Below, piece after piece: positions 11,015-23,700 of a DNA stretch of 64,000 bases; positions within the stretch are counted from its first letter, which is position 1, and the number at the start of each line of letters is the position of its first letter. The DNA is from Phoenix dactylifera (Eukaryota > Streptophyta > Magnoliopsida > Arecales > Arecaceae): assembly GCF_009389715.1 (NCBI RefSeq), contig NC_052409.1:7551605-7615604 (forward strand). The letters run 5' to 3'. Made by a program: the position numbers and the translations under genes. The notes beneath the pieces were generated by a model that was not told the origin of the DNA, did no database searches, and saw only the letters and a program-made list of their open reading frames with translations.

Positions 11015-14000
11015 GGTGGTATCAGAGCCTTGTGCACTGATTCGGTGAATTCTTGGAAGTTCTTGAGCCATGACATTGACCGAGAGGGTCGTGCGGCTGG
11101 AAGAACTAGTGGGCAACCCGGGTGAAGAAGAAATTCTAGATTTGGTTTCTATCTACACCGAGCATCATAAATGGTTAGTTTCCTTGGAAACTTCTCTTGA
11201 TGATTTGGTCCAAGACGTGAGCGTGCGGGCTGAGCACTAAAGGGCTGAGCATGCCAATTTGGTGACTTCGCTGACAGATCGGATGCGCGCCTTGGTGGAG
11301 AAAATCCTGCTGTTGAAGAGGGCGTGCTGAATGCTCCTTCGACATCCTCCAACCCGGAGATAGGGGGAAGAGTTAGGGTCCCGGAGCCCAAGAGCTTTGG
11401 CGGATCAAGAAATACCAAAGAGCTGAAAAATTTCATATGGGATCTTGAGAATTACTTCAAGGCAATGAAAGTACCCGAGAGAGACCAAGTGGATATGGCC
11501 ACTATGTACCTAAACTCGGATGCCAAACTGTGGTGGCGAACCCGAGTGGCTGATGACATGGGCGCGGGGCGTCCGCATGTTGATTCTTGGGCAGCCTTGA
11601 AGAAAGAGTTGAGGGATCAATTCTTGCCTTGCAACACCTCGTGGATTGCAAGGGAGAACCTCAAAAAGCTTCGGTTGACAGGGTCTACGAGGGAGTATGT
11701 CAAGGATTTCAGCTCCCTCATGTTGGATATCACCAACATGTCCGAAGAAGATAAGTTGTTCAGTTTTCTGAGCAGATTACAGCCTTGGGCACAGACCGAA
11801 CTCCGACGCCAAGGAGTTCGGGATATTCCTTCGGCCATGGCAGCTGCTGAGGGGCTGGTGGACTATCGTGCCTCCAACTCGAACAGTGGGCCGAAGAAGG
11901 CAAAAGACACGGGTGCCAAATCGGCCAAGACATGGCCAAAACAGAAGAAGCCTTTTGCTGCCAAAAAGAATAAAGCACCTGCTGCTGGGCCGAACCGAAA
12001 GCAGCAACAGGAGAAGGGCAAGGCTCCATGGGGCTGTTTCATATGTGGCGAGCCCCATCTTGCTAGGAATTACCCAAAGTAAAAGACTGTCAATGCCTTG
12101 CCGGTGCAGGATTCTGCAGTGCCAGAGGAAGGCACGCCGAGAGTGAACCCACTGCAGGTGGTCAGTGCGCTCACTGCTAAAAAGGTACCCCCTCTTTACT
12201 CAGGCTTGATGTATACCCAGGTGAAGATTAATGGGGTGAAGGTCCGAGCCATGCTGGACACCGATGCGACAAACAATTTCATGTCGCAGCGGCAAGCGAA
12301 GTTGATGCGGCTGAAAGTGGCCGACAGTCCCAGCAAGATCAAAGTAGTGAATTCGGGGGCTATGCCGGTCAAAGGAGTGGCCGAATGCACCCTCGAGCTC
12401 GGGTCTTGGAAGGGGGCATGTTCTCTGATGGTTGTCCTCCTTGACGACTTCGATTTGATACTTGGGATGGAATTTTTTCCATCGGCTAAGGCATGCTTGA
12501 TGCCTCCTTGAGGGGCGTCATGTTGGGCGACGAGAGGGTGCCATGCTTTGTCCCGACAGAAGCATGGGCGCTGGCTGAGAAAGGCAAAGGCACTATGATC
12601 ACAGCCAAGCAAGCCAAGAAAGGCTTGAAGCAAGGCGAGAGCACCTTCCTTGCTGCCTTGCGGGAGGTGTAGATTGAGGAACCGCAGGAAATACCTGCAG
12701 TGGTCCAGAAAATGCTGGGTGACTTCGTTGACATCATGCCAACGGAGCTGCCAAAGGAACTTCCACCGAGACGGCCGGTGGATCATCAGATCGAGCTGAT
12801 GCTAGGGGCTATGCCACCAGCTAAGGCCCCTTACCGAATGGCTCCCTTGGAGCTGGCGGAGCTGAGGAAGCAGCTTGATGAGCTGCTGGAGGCCCGACTG
12901 ATTCAGCCGTCCAAAGCACCATTTGGGGCGCCGGTGCTTTTCCAAAGAAAAAAGGACGGGTCCTTGAGGATGTGCATCGACTATCGGGCACTTAACAAGG
13001 TGACGGTAAAGAACCATTATCCCATCCCTAACGCAGCGGATCTTTTTGATAGGTTGGCAAAGGTGTCCTATTTCACAAAGCTCGACCTACAATCCGGCTA
13101 TTGGCAAGTGAGAATTGCCGAAGGGGATGAGGCCAAGACCACATGTGTCACGAGGTATGGAGCTTTTGAATTTTTGGTGATGCCCTTCGGGCTAACCAAT
13201 GCACCGGCCACATTTTGCAATCTAATGAACGATGTGCTTTATCCCTTCTTAGATAAGTTTGTTGTAGTGTATCTAGATGACATTGTTATTTTTAGCAATT
13301 CTTTGGAAGAACATCTAGAACACTTGCATTATGTATTCAAAGCTTTGAGGGACAACAAGTTGTATCTCAAGAAGGAGAAGTGCCAATTCGGCCAAGAGGG
13401 GATTTCCTTCTTGGGACACTGAATTAGCAAGGGCCGAATTTACATGGAGGAAGACAAGATTAAGGCCATTCAACAGTGGCCGGCTCCAACCAAAATTAGT
13501 GAATTGCGGGCCTTCTTGGGACTTGTAAACTACTATCGGAAGTTTATCAAAGGATATTCCAAGATCGTGAGTCCCCTCACGGATCTCCTAAAGAAGGATG
13601 TGGCTTGGGCGTGGTCTACCCGATGCAACGAAGCCTTTGAGGAGCTAAAGGCCTCAATCTCACATGAACCGATGCTTGCACTCCCAGATTTTGAGAGGCC
13701 ATTCGAGGTAAGCACTGATGCTTCTAATGTTGCAATTGGGGGTGTTTTGACACAGGACGGTCATCCGGTGGCATTTGAGAGCCAGAAGCTCAATGACACG
13801 GAACAAAGGTATTCGGTGCATGAGAAGGAGATGACGGTAGTGATCCATTGCTTGGAAAAATGGCGTCATTACTTGTTCGGGACATGCTTCAAGATCATCA
13901 CTGATAATGTGGCCAACACTTACTTTGCCACTCAAAAGAAGCTTACACCCAAGCAAGCCCGATGGCAAGAATATCTTGCTGAGTTTTGCTTCGATTGGGT

Positions 14001-15568
14001 GCACCGACCGGGCAAGCAAAACCTTGTCGCCGACGCCTTGAGCAGAAAGCATGCAGAAGGGTATGTGGCTGCCCTCACTGCATTTCATAGCACTTTCAGG
14101 GCTCAGCTGAAGGAGGCAGCGGCCAAGGATGCAGAGTATGCTAAGTTGCTGCAAGAAGTGCAGGCGGGCACAGTCCAAAAATTTTGGATTGAGGACGGGC
14201 TGCTGTTGGCTCGTAGGAAGAGACTATTTGTGCCAAAGGGTGGCGGCCGTAGAAGGGCTTTGCTGAAGGAAAGCCATGACCCACAGTGGGCGGGTCATCC
14301 AGGAGCCGAGCGCATGATGGCGCTCTTGTCTCGGTCCTATTATTGGCCAAAGATGGAGGCCGATGTGGAGCACTTTGTGAAGACTTGCCATGTGTGCCAA
14401 ATAGATAAGGTAGAGAGGAAAAGAAATGCCGGACTGTTGCAGCCACTGCCTATTCCAGTGAAGTCGTGGGTGTCATTGTCCATGGATTTCATCACTGGGT
14501 TCCCGGAAGTGAGGGGAATGAGATCGGTCTTTGTGGTGGTCGACCGTTTCTCCAAATATGCAGTCTTTATGGCTGCGCCTTTCCCATGCCCAGTAGACAT
14601 TGCAGCAAACTTGTTTTTCAATGGCGTGGTGAAGAACTTCGGTGTGCCTGGCGATGTGGTATGCGACCGTGACCCTAGGTTCACAGAGAAATTCTGGGTG
14701 CAACTCTTTAAAACCATGGGCACCGAGCTGTACTTTTCCACCGCATACCATCCCCAAACAGATGGCCAAACGGAGAGAATCAATGGGCTGTTAGAAGAAT
14801 ATTTGAGGCATTATGTGACAGCCAGCCAGAGGAATTGGGTGGATTTGTTGGAACCGGCACAATTCAGCTACAACATCAACCGGACCTCCTCCACGGGGAT
14901 GAGCCCAGCCGAGTTGAGCATGGGTTTTCAGCCCGTGTCCCCTTTGGATGTGGTGCTGCAAGATGAGACAAGCGAATGCCCAGCTGCTCATGGAATGGCA
15001 CAAGACAAGGAGGAGTTGATTGAGAATGCCAAGGAAAGCCTTTCCAAGGCAATCCGGACGATGAAAAAGTTTGCTGACCGGAAGAGGAGGCCATTGGAAT
15101 TTCAGGTGGGTGATCTTGTGTTGTTGAAGATCACGCCACCGATTTGGAAGAAAATAGGCAAGGTTAAGCTTCACCGAGGACTTATGCGAAAGTATGATGG
15201 ACCTTTCAGGGTGACGGCAAGAGTTGGGGCAGTGGCCTATAAGCTCAAATTGCCGGAAAGATTGAAGATTTACCCCACTTTTCATGTAAGTTTCTTGCAG
15301 CCTTACCATGTGAGTCATGATGAAGACCGGGTGGTTCCTAGGAAGGAGCCACTGACTATTGGCAAGGAGTACCCTAAGGCTATTGACAGGATACTTGAGC
15401 ACTGCAAGGTGGGGAAAGATACGGAAGTTTTGGTGCAATGGCAAGGCGAAGGCGTGGCGGAGACTACATGGCAGCAAGCGGCTAACTTGTGGCAGTTGGA
15501 GGAGCAGATTTTCTCTTTCTTGCAGGAGGAGTCGACGAGGGCGTCGACCACTTCGGCCGGGGGAGGAT

Positions 15569-17168
15569 TGTCACGCCATCAGGTCTAGCGCGCGGGGGCA
15601 CGCGCGCATGGACGCTCGGTCCAAGCTTCGGCCATGCGCAGGTGGCACGGCAGGGCCAGGCGTGACGGAAGCTGTGCGCAGGTGGCACAGCGGGCATGGA
15701 TGTTCGGCCCATGTTTTGGCCGCGCGCAGTTGGGCGCGGCAGGGCCGGGCAAAAGGCTGTGCGGAGGGCGTGCACAGCCGGCATGGGCGCTGCCCTATGC
15801 GCAGGACAGACGCCCACCAAAGGCTGGCCATGAGGAGACCAGGTCGGGCTTGGGAGCATCGGCGCGTGGGCTAGCGCGTCGAAGTCTGGCCGTGCCAAGG
15901 CCAGGCGCGCGCAGGGCGCGCACACAGAGTTGGCATGGGGCTGGCCTGGCGCGCAAGACGCGCGCACACAGGCCAGGCCGTGCGCCCGCGCGCACGACTG
16001 GACGGCTTGGACGGATGGCGCGCGCAACGCGCGCGGACGGGCCGAATGGCGCGCGCGGGCCGAATGGCGCGCGTGGACGGGCCGAATGGCGCGCGCGGAC
16101 GGGCCGGATGCGGCAAACCTCGCCGAGACCAAATGGGGATGCGCGCAGGCGCGCGTGCAGCCGACCGCCGTGGCAATGATGAGCGCGCGCGGGGCGCGCG
16201 GGACTGAGCACGGGCGTGCGCAGCGGAGCGCGCGCAGGCCGAATGCCGTGCGGTGCCTGGAATGCAGCCTGGGCTGCAGCCAGACCGCAAGACACCCAGC
16301 CAGACCAAGCGACATGGGGCTGCCGGCTGGTCTGGATATGCGAGCGGACAAGGAACCAAGGTGCTGGGCGGACAAGGCCATGGCTGGTTGGCTGACTTGG
16401 CTGATGACACATGGGCTGAGACAAGAATCAAGAAACGGTTGCAACAGCTAACCGAAATTAGTTGGGGGAGTTGCAACCGACTCAACTGAAACAGTTAGGT
16501 GGTTAATTGGTTAGGCGGTTGGATGGGCTCAACTACCTTGTAACTGCCTATGTAACCGACCCAAGGGATGCCTATAAAAGGGCTTAGGTTATGGCCGGTT
16601 GAGGGAAGGAAGGAAGGCTCTTAGGCTAGCTTGTGAAGGGCTTGGTTGAGAGCTGAAGTTGGAATTCCTGTGGAGTCCGAGAGAGCTTACGTTGAGGTGA
16701 GCTTGGGCACTTGGAAGATTTCTGGGTGCAGGCCGAGTGTGGGATTCCAAGAAAAAGGGTTTGCCTTGAGGGATTCCATCGGCCAACACTTAGGCCAAGT
16801 GTGGCTAAGTGCAGGCCACGGCCAAGGGGTGTTTGGCCGAGCCAATTGTGTGGGCTGGAAGGGTTTTTCGGAGCGTCGGAAGCTAAGCTATTCCCTCGGC
16901 TTGTGAGGGAGGATTTTGCAATGATAAGTGGAAATGAAAGGCTCCTTTCCCTTCATCCTCGTGCATCTCTGAGATAGGGTGTGTGAGTGATTGGCTAAGT
17001 GTCCAAGGGTTGGGCCGAAGGCGTGCGGGCTTGATCCTAAGCTGTGAGCAAGTGTGGAAGGTTGACTGAGGCTTTGGCAGGGGCATTACCTTAGTGCCGC
17101 ACACCGAAAAGAGGGAGAACTCAAAAAAAATTTGGTTACTCCATTCCGACCTTTTCAAGGGTGTGACA
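15569..17168 (+). repeat. 3' LTR of the gypsy chromovirus
   Basis: 1600 bp, same ends as the 5' copy and the same TATA box (16571-16580). The pol reading frame ends about 20 bp inside it, at 15588. Its GC-rich minisatellite (about 16010-16110) has units of 31, 18, 22 and 22 bp, unlike the 31, 35 and 35 bp units of the 5' LTR. Confidence 0.9.
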
Positions 17169-17768
17169 GGTGGTATCAGAGCCTTGTGCACTGATTCGGT
17201 GAATTCTTGGAAGTTCTTGAGCCATGACATTGATCGAGAGGGTCGTGCGGCTGGAAGAACTAGTGGGCAACACAGGTGAAGAAGAAATCCCAGATTTGGT
17301 TTCTATCTACACCGAGCATCATGAACGGTTAGTTTCCTTGGAAACTTCTCTTGATGATTTGGTCCAAGACGTGAGCGCGTGGGCTGAGCACCAAAGGGCT
17401 GAGCATGCCAATTTGGTGACTCCGCTGACAGATCGGATGCGCGCCTTGGAGGAGAAAATCCTGCTGTTGAAGAGGGCTGTGCTGAATGCTCCTTCAACAT
17501 CCTCCAACCCGGACCAAGGGGGAAGAGTTAGGGTCCCGGAGCCCAAGAGCTTTGGCGGATCAAAAAATGCTAAAGAGCTGGAAAATTTCATATGGGATCT
17601 TGAGAATTACTTCAACGCAATGAAAGTGCCCGAGAGAGACCAAGTGGATATGTCCACTATGTACCTAAACTCGGATGCCAAACTGTGGTGGCGAACCCGA
17701 GTGGCTGATGACATGGGCGTGGGGCGTCCGCATGTTGATTCTTGGGCAGCCTTGAAGAAAGAGTTGAG
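17169..17768 (+). mobile_element. Second partial internal region (primer site and gag start) after the 3' LTR
   Basis: From 17171 the primer site TGGTATCAGAGC and the following leader and gag start repeat those after the 5' LTR, nearly identical until 17768, where similarity stops and the surrounding TRIM-like element resumes. The arrangement LTR-internal-LTR-internal means two elements shared an LTR, as expected after recombination between LTRs of neighbouring copies; the third LTR is not present. Confidence 0.85.
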
Positions 17769-18496
17769 CTTAGAAACTAATGTGGCAAATCAGAAAGCTA
17801 ACACAACAAACTGATGCATTTGGCAATACTAACATAGCTAACTAACGTGGTAGACTAATGCGTCCACTAACATGACTGATTAACATAGTAAACTGATATA
17901 TCTGTCGATGTGTCAGACTGTCAATGTGGCTGATTGACTTGTTGATGATGTAGCAATGAGAAGACACATAGAAGATGGAAGTTGCAGCGATGATAGAGCT
18001 CAGAAAGAAGAAAACCAAAGATCGACGATCCTCGTAGACGACGGTACTATGGAAGAGGAGCAAAATATCTTGCACTGGATGGTAAAGGAGCCGGAGGTGG
18101 CAAATAAAATTGGAGATACAGAGAAAGGGGTCGAGCGACGGTGAGGAAGGATGACTAAAGATCCGAAGCTGAGAAAAAAAGTAGTGAAGAGGAGCTGCAG
18201 ATCTATTAGAAAATAAAAAATCTTCGGATATTAATCTACCAGAAATAGAGGATATGCATATCTACTAATGAGATCTTCGAATGTTGATTCACTAGATTAT
18301 AGAGGCTCTACTGAAAAACAGAGAATCTATGGATTCACCTAGAAATAGAGGATCTTTGGGTGTTGATTCACTTGGGAACAGAGATCAATAGATCGGTAAT
18401 GGGAGTCTTCAAAGCTTTTAGACATGGCAACGACGGCCACAACAAAGACAGAAAAGATGGTAATGGCAGATTAGGTGATCGGTAGCTCTCATATCA

Positions 18497-18837
18497 TGTT
18501 AAAATATTTGCTAAAAAAAAGAAAAACAAGAGATAAAGTGAGAGAGAAAAGAAATTTTATTGCTATGTTCGAGTACAGTCGATACATCTCAGGGGTTACA
18601 TATACTCATGTACAGACTCTATACAAAAATATATATATATATAGGCTGATATAGGGTCATGCTAATAAAGAAAAATAATATTCGTTGATACAAGTTGTTA
18701 TGCGATCCCTAAAATCACTCTAACAAGATCATGCTAAGAAATAAGACTAATACTGACTGATACAAAATCACACTAACAAAAAAAAAAATTTATAAATTAA
18801 TACAAATTGTTACGTAATCCTTAAAATTATGCTAACA
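18497..18837 (-). repeat. LTR of the TRIM-like element (copy 2)
   Basis: 341 bp, alignable along its length with 8759-9084 and ending in the same TGTTAAAATATTTGC and ATGCTAACA borders. It is the outermost right boundary of the nested complex; sequence after 18837 is unrelated. Confidence 0.65.
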
Positions 18838-19119
18838 ATATTAAAATGTCAGTAAGCATCCTCTCTTTGGAATAAATTCATTAGTTAGAACAACATTCAG
18901 TTACCTACTGACTCTTTTGATCATCTTCTCCGGTTTCATTCTACTTGGAACCTAAATGAGAGCATTAATCTACCATTTTATACATTGGTTGGTTCATCTG
19001 GTCAATCAGAAAAATAAAGGATAGGAGCTTTAGCACTGCTAGTATACTATGAAGAAAAACTCATTTCCTTGTCAAAGAATTCATGGCAGCTCATTAGAAG
19101 GAAGACTTCATCCTTTTGA

Positions 19120-19550
19120 CCCCCCTTCAAACACTAATTTGGTAACTTGGAACCCCCAAGCCCTTGGAGTAGTGAAGCTAAATTTTGATGGATTTGTGAA
19201 GAATTTCGGGTGTGGGCTCTTTACTTCGAGATCACAAAGGCCCATTAATTGATGCAACCAACTGAAGAACTTATAGCATCTTGGGAGGGACTTTGCACTG
19301 TAGTATATGTGTACAAAGCAACATAGACTTGGATGGAGGGTGATTCCTTGACTGTAGGGCAGTGGACTAGTAAAAAACAGCTTAAACAATCCCAATCATC
19401 TACCTCTTCTCCGGGACATTTGGCAATTCAAAAGTGCACTCAACTTCTCACCTCTTTTAGAGAAGGAAACCAGTCTACTAATTGGATGGTGAACAGAGGA
19501 GTGGAGAGTGACATGGACTACCTGGTTCTGATTGCAGATACTTATGGATT
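19120..19550 (+). pseudogene. Decayed LINE RNase H domain fragment
   Basis: Plus-strand frames give VKLNFDGF...FGCG, then further on EGDSLTVGQW, and near the end REGNQSTNWMVNRG. These match in order the N-terminal strand, the catalytic-helix region and the C-terminal REANxxADWMA segment of the RNase H domain found at the end of plant LINE ORF2. Frames shift between the three blocks. An A-rich tract follows at about 19620, which may be the tail. Confidence 0.6.
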
Positions 19551-20517
19551 TTGATTGTGTTTCATTGTGCTGGGTCCTTTGGTTATTTCTGTTCAAGGCT
19601 TGCTAACCTGCAAATGTACTAGAAAAAAAAAAAACAAATAAAGAAAGAAAGAATATCTTCCCTTTTGTGCAACAGAGGAATTTAGGACTGGCCAATTGCA
19701 TTTTCCAACAGTTAGGATTTTTTCTTAGGGGTCTGTTTGGATAATTGTACAGAGCTAAAAATTCTATAAAAATTGGCCCGTTGGCCCATCTAGGTAGCAT
19801 CTTTTACAAGCCTGTCCAAATCCAGCTCAAATCTTAATCTTTAGGCTGCAGGAATAAAAAAAAATCTATAAAAGTCTCTTTTTTTTATTTCTATGGTATG
19901 TGGGTTAGGTGGTGTTTGATTGATACAAGCTCATACTTAAATAGACAATTCAATGTACAATTGCTATCAGATTTGCTGGAGTATCCAAACATGCCTTTAT
20001 TTAATGCCTATGAAAATCTTTTTCCTTTTTGTCATTCTCATGGCTCCCACCCAGCCTTTTTTTTTAACCTGGAATCATTGAGGGGTTGGGATTGGATGAC
20101 TTTCAGGGCCAAAATGATAATATCGCCATCAAATGTTCACCAAAGAACAGCTTCTCCAAGTGCACATTTTGGTGCAAAAGGAAAATTTTTCTCTCTTTCC
20201 ACCTACTAATTGTAGACCCCATATATTTTGGATTTCTGAATCTTGTCCCTAGCTCCATTATTTGCCAACAACATGCATGTGACTTCAATCGAGAAGTAAC
20301 TATTTAGCATAAGGACATACTCATCCTTTTGTTTTGTCTGCTCAAGGATGCCAAACTGCTGTTGATGATTGTTCCATGTTATCATGACAAAGTGTAACTA
20401 AAGCAAACTTCCAAAACCATATGGACACAAGCAATACAAAGCCATGCAGGTATGAGAACCATAAATTTAAGCTACCAATCCAAAAGACTATGCAAAAGAA
20501 CTAATGATCAACTCTCA

Positions 20518-20795
20518 TGGACGGTAAAAAAACATAAAATATATAAATAAATTTATTTCATCATATCAACTTAAACTTTTATAACAAGTAGTGATTTTAA
20601 TTTGGTATCAAAGCAGAAGTTCTGAGTTCGAACTGTCTCTGCACTTTTTAACTTTATTATTAAAACTTTCACACGTTGGGCTCATCCATTAAAAAAAAGT
20701 CCGCCTACATGTGAGGAATAGTGTAAAAAAAAATAAAATATATAAATAAATTTACTTTATTCTGTCAGCTTAAGCTTTTGGGTCTGATCCAAATC
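20518..20795 (+). mobile_element. Very small LTR element (SMART-like)
   Basis: Two direct repeats of about 55-60 bp containing AAAATATATAAATAAATTT (from about 20526 and from about 20727) flank a core of about 140 bp. The core begins with a tRNA-Met-type primer site TGGTATCAAAGC (20603-20614) followed by TGAGTTCGAAC. This layout and the sequence style match the SMART class of minute terminal-repeat retrotransposons known from rice and other plants. The two repeats are clearly diverged, so it is an old copy; borders are approximate. Confidence 0.6.
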
Positions 20796-20799
20796 CACA

Positions 20800-21135
20800 A
20801 TTTGATTGTTTGAATTCGTTTGATAGATGTGTGATAGTTGAGAACTGGATGTAGCTGGCAAAAGATCTCTCTCAAGACATAATTAACTGCAGATGTCACC
20901 CATAGATCAGCATGCAGCAGTAGACAATTCTGATCTGTATCAGGCCTCATATCTTCCCATCTGCTCATCCAGATATTTAGGGGAAAGGAATATATGGTAT
21001 TTGCAAGTGGTGTGACAAATAACAGCACATCCTGTGAGATAGTCCTTCTTGAAAGAAACCAAAATGGCTTTGTAGTCTGCATCAAATGAAAACGCAAGGC
21101 CAAAAATACTATTTTTTCCCCTAGGCACTCCTGTC
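20800..21135 (-). pseudogene. Possible F-box-associated domain remnant
   Basis: On the minus strand the frame from 21128 reads SIFGLAFSFDADYKAILVSF, which resembles the start of the F-box-associated (FBA/kelch) domain of plant F-box proteins (pattern GFGYDPxxDDYKVVxV). The rest is in shifted frames and weakly matching. No F-box can be recognised nearby. This is a tentative reading. Confidence 0.25.
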
Positions 21136-21159
21136 TAATAAGATATGATGGAGACAAGA

Positions 21160-22790
21160 AATGACATAAAATAGGTCAGGATAAAAGCTTAATGCAGTTA
21201 TTAGGTGATTTCTAGAAGGAAGAAATGAGGATAAGGCTTTGCTTCTGCTACAAGCCAAATTTCTTGCTAGAATGTGAAAATCTCCAAGCTAGGACCCGCT
21301 AAGAAAGTCACAAAAACCATTGAGGAAGCATCCACATCCCTTTCCCTTGCCAATAATAATGTACATAGAATAATATAAACTACAAAGGGCCGACCTGATA
21401 AAAAGTTTTATATGTTCTAGGAAATGATTAGAAATGGTGAAACAGCTAGCAAGAAAGATTAAGATGAATAAGTAAAAGCATCCTAGGATGTATCAGCTCT
21501 TGGAAACAAGAAGGTTATAAATATAACAGACCGTTGGCAAAGAATTATTGAATCCTGCAGCTGCTAAATCTCAAGCAGGAAGAGTTTGTGAGATGTTCAT
21601 ATTGCAATTGGGTATCTGCATCATACCTTTCACCCTCATAATTCCACCATGCCGGCAATTAGTTGTTCTGATTGCTAAGCTTCAGCAGCTTTACACAACT
21701 ATAACCAGCATCCTATCAGCACCTGCACCCATCTGGAGACGATTGGTGAGGCTTGACTCTATGGTTTTGATGCCATGACATTAAGGTGGCCATCATAAAT
21801 ATTACAGGTACATATCTCAGCTGCATGCATGCATAGAGGGTAAATGTTCAGAAAGCTTGTTTTAATCTCTGCTTGTGTAATGAAGGACAACTTGTGGTCG
21901 TGCTTTCTGGTTTTGAATCTCTGCTTCAGTGAGTGGTTTTGAATTCGACAAGCAAAATTCTTGCGAGATGTAACGCACCTACCAACTTGAGATTCCCTGC
22001 GATTCTCCAGCGACAACCGATTATCCCAAGTATCAGTGCTGATGAAACTTTCGTGGAGCAAAACATGTGATATCCACTGAAGGAAAATCACACCAGGCCA
22101 TACTCATCCTTGAAGGGGATTGTTGCTGGGTCCTGCGAAATTGGGCATGCATGGAATCTGAGAGGAGGTTTTTGTGAAGTAAGTCCATCTTTGTTTTATA
22201 AGTGGAACATATGTCTGTATTTCTTGAAGAAAGGAAGAAGGAGAAGTCTGCAAGAAACTTATATTTTCTCTAGACGAACATTTGAAAGGTTTGGCGATTA
22301 TCCCGTGTCTCAAAATTGAAAGTTCTCGCAGCCTACTGGTACAACCAATAGAAGTGCAGTATATCATCAATCCTCCAATCTTCCCAGAATTTGACAGCCA
22401 AGCAAGAAAAGTAGACCTCATGTCATACATTTCTCTGCTCTCATCACCTCCCATATTTTCTTCATCTTTTCTGTTGTAAAATGTGGTTACCAGGTAACAA
22501 ATGTGATGATTTTTGGAAGGCCAGGGAGTCCCACTCAGAAGTTTCCAATAATTAAGATGGATAAGGCTAGGAAGGCCCACTTAGACCTGCATCTACCAAC
22601 CCTTCTTATGTGGGAGGCTGCTTCTGCTGTTCTTCTGCTTTGGTTGCTAATCAAGTAAATGATAGGTAAGTAATGGATAAAATTCACAGTAAAAATAGAT
22701 AAAAAGCTATTGCTTAAAATTATTTGTGTAGTGTTAGAAAATTTTAAAATGGTCATGGTATAAGTAGCTAGAGGAGTTTATGTATAATCT
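21160..22790. other. No supported gene
   Basis: Contains minus-strand open frames at 21759-22091 and 22104-22580 without recognisable domains. They could be further remains of the possible F-box gene at 20800-21135, but nothing specific supports this. Confidence 0.4.
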
Positions 22791-23499
22791 CTCTCTGCCT
22801 CTCAAAGTATTTGTAGAAAATGTTAGGCATTACAATTGTCCCACCTCAAATCCATCACTCAGGTCAGCCACATAACACAGCTGCATAAATCCTAGAGTGA
22901 TACCCTAGAGATCATGCAAGATCTATAAGATGAATGAAATTTCCAACAGCACCAAAATAATTAAATTAATCATAAAATATAACAATGATAGTCTAACTAA
23001 ATAAATCCATCACAAGCAAAGTTTACTCAATTACAAAATTCAAAAATTTATCTGGGATCAAAAAGAAAAATCAACTCTCTAACCAATAACTTAATTGCTC
23101 GAACTCCATGCCCAACTTATCCAAGACTAAGCATCCTGCAACTCTGAAATAAAAAGAGAAAAGATGATGTGAGCTTTATAACCTAGTAAGAATCTCCCAC
23201 ATTCACACCAATATAGAAAAAATAAATTTTAAAAAAGATTAGCTATATACCATATAATAATGATGCAGAAAAGAAATTATGAAATATAATACCGACTATT
23301 CAGTATAGCTCAAATAAATCTATATGGATATGCAAATACAAATGTCCATCATCAAAAATATATCCTATTCAAGAAAATGTATCAAATATATCATCATCCT
23401 AAAACTTTTGTTGAATAGTAGTTTTATATATCTTTTCTTCTTTTACTGTCCAGATTTTCGAACAATAATTATCTTTCTGATTGGACTATTTACGGTTAT

Positions 23500-23700
23500 G
23501 CTTTGACCCATGACTAGCAAATCATAGTCTCACACTTCGACTTGTGGCGGCAAACCATAATATCCACACTTTGGCCTATGGTGGAAAACCAAAATATCAT
23601 GATTCAATCCATAACTAGCAATCCATAATACTTATGCTTGAGCCCATAACGGCAAATTAAAGTGTTACAATTCGACATGTATATGACAATCCATAATATA
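23500..23700. repeat. Degenerate minisatellite, about four units of 45 bp
   Basis: The phrase CTTGTGGCGGCAAACCATAAT and variants (CCTATGGTGGAAAACCAAAAT, CCATAACTAGCAATCCATAAT, CCATAACGGCAAATTAAAG) recurs about every 45 bp. The surrounding AT-rich sequence 22800-24100 has the look of an old transposable element, but I cannot find its ends. Confidence 0.5.

Larger units (their letters stand above)
9425..17768 (+). mobile_element. Ty3/gypsy chromovirus with two LTRs plus a second partial gag
   Basis: Fossil LTR retrotransposon. Parts in order: 5' LTR 9425-11014, tRNA-Met primer site TGGTATCAGAGC at 11017-11028, gag with zinc knuckle (about 11070-12080), aspartic protease (about 12200-12510), reverse transcriptase with YLDD (about 12700-13420), RNase H (about 13700-14050), HHCC and DDE integrase (about 14260-15000), a C-terminal chromodomain (about 15370-15510) that marks a chromovirus, polypurine tract just before 15569, 3' LTR 15569-17168. 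A second primer site and gag start follow the 3' LTR up to 17768. It is broken, with about five or six breaks in the main coding region. The LTRs differ by a few percent by eye, so insertion is geologically recent, perhaps of the order of a million or a few million years. Confidence 0.9.
7970..18837 (-). mobile_element. Small non-autonomous LTR element (TRIM-like) in tandem, split by a gypsy element
   Basis: Fossil LTR element read on the minus strand: LTR at 18497-18837, internal region 18496-17769 continuing at 9424-9085, second LTR at 9084-8759, then a second partial internal region at 8758 to about 7970. LTRs are about 326-341 bp, begin TGTTAGC, end AACA, and a tRNA-Met-type primer site (TGGTATTAGAGC) directly abuts the LTR at 8758-8747. 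The internal region is about 1.07 kb without coding capacity. The two internal copies at about 8080-8757 and 17769-18496 are clearly alignable but well diverged, so the element is old. The gypsy element sits inside the internal region. It is broken; its left end is not resolved. Confidence 0.7.

Noticed and set aside
15482-16485. Frames of up to 320 codons, Ala/Arg-rich
   Set aside because: Same GC-rich LTR effect as at 9356-10331.
20603-20625. tRNA gene suggested by GAGTTCGAAC
   Set aside because: No A-box at the right distance and no cloverleaf; the motif belongs to the small LTR element.
23500-23700. CRISPR-like spacing of repeats
   Set aside because: Units are degenerate without unique spacers, and the DNA is from a plant nucleus; it is a minisatellite.
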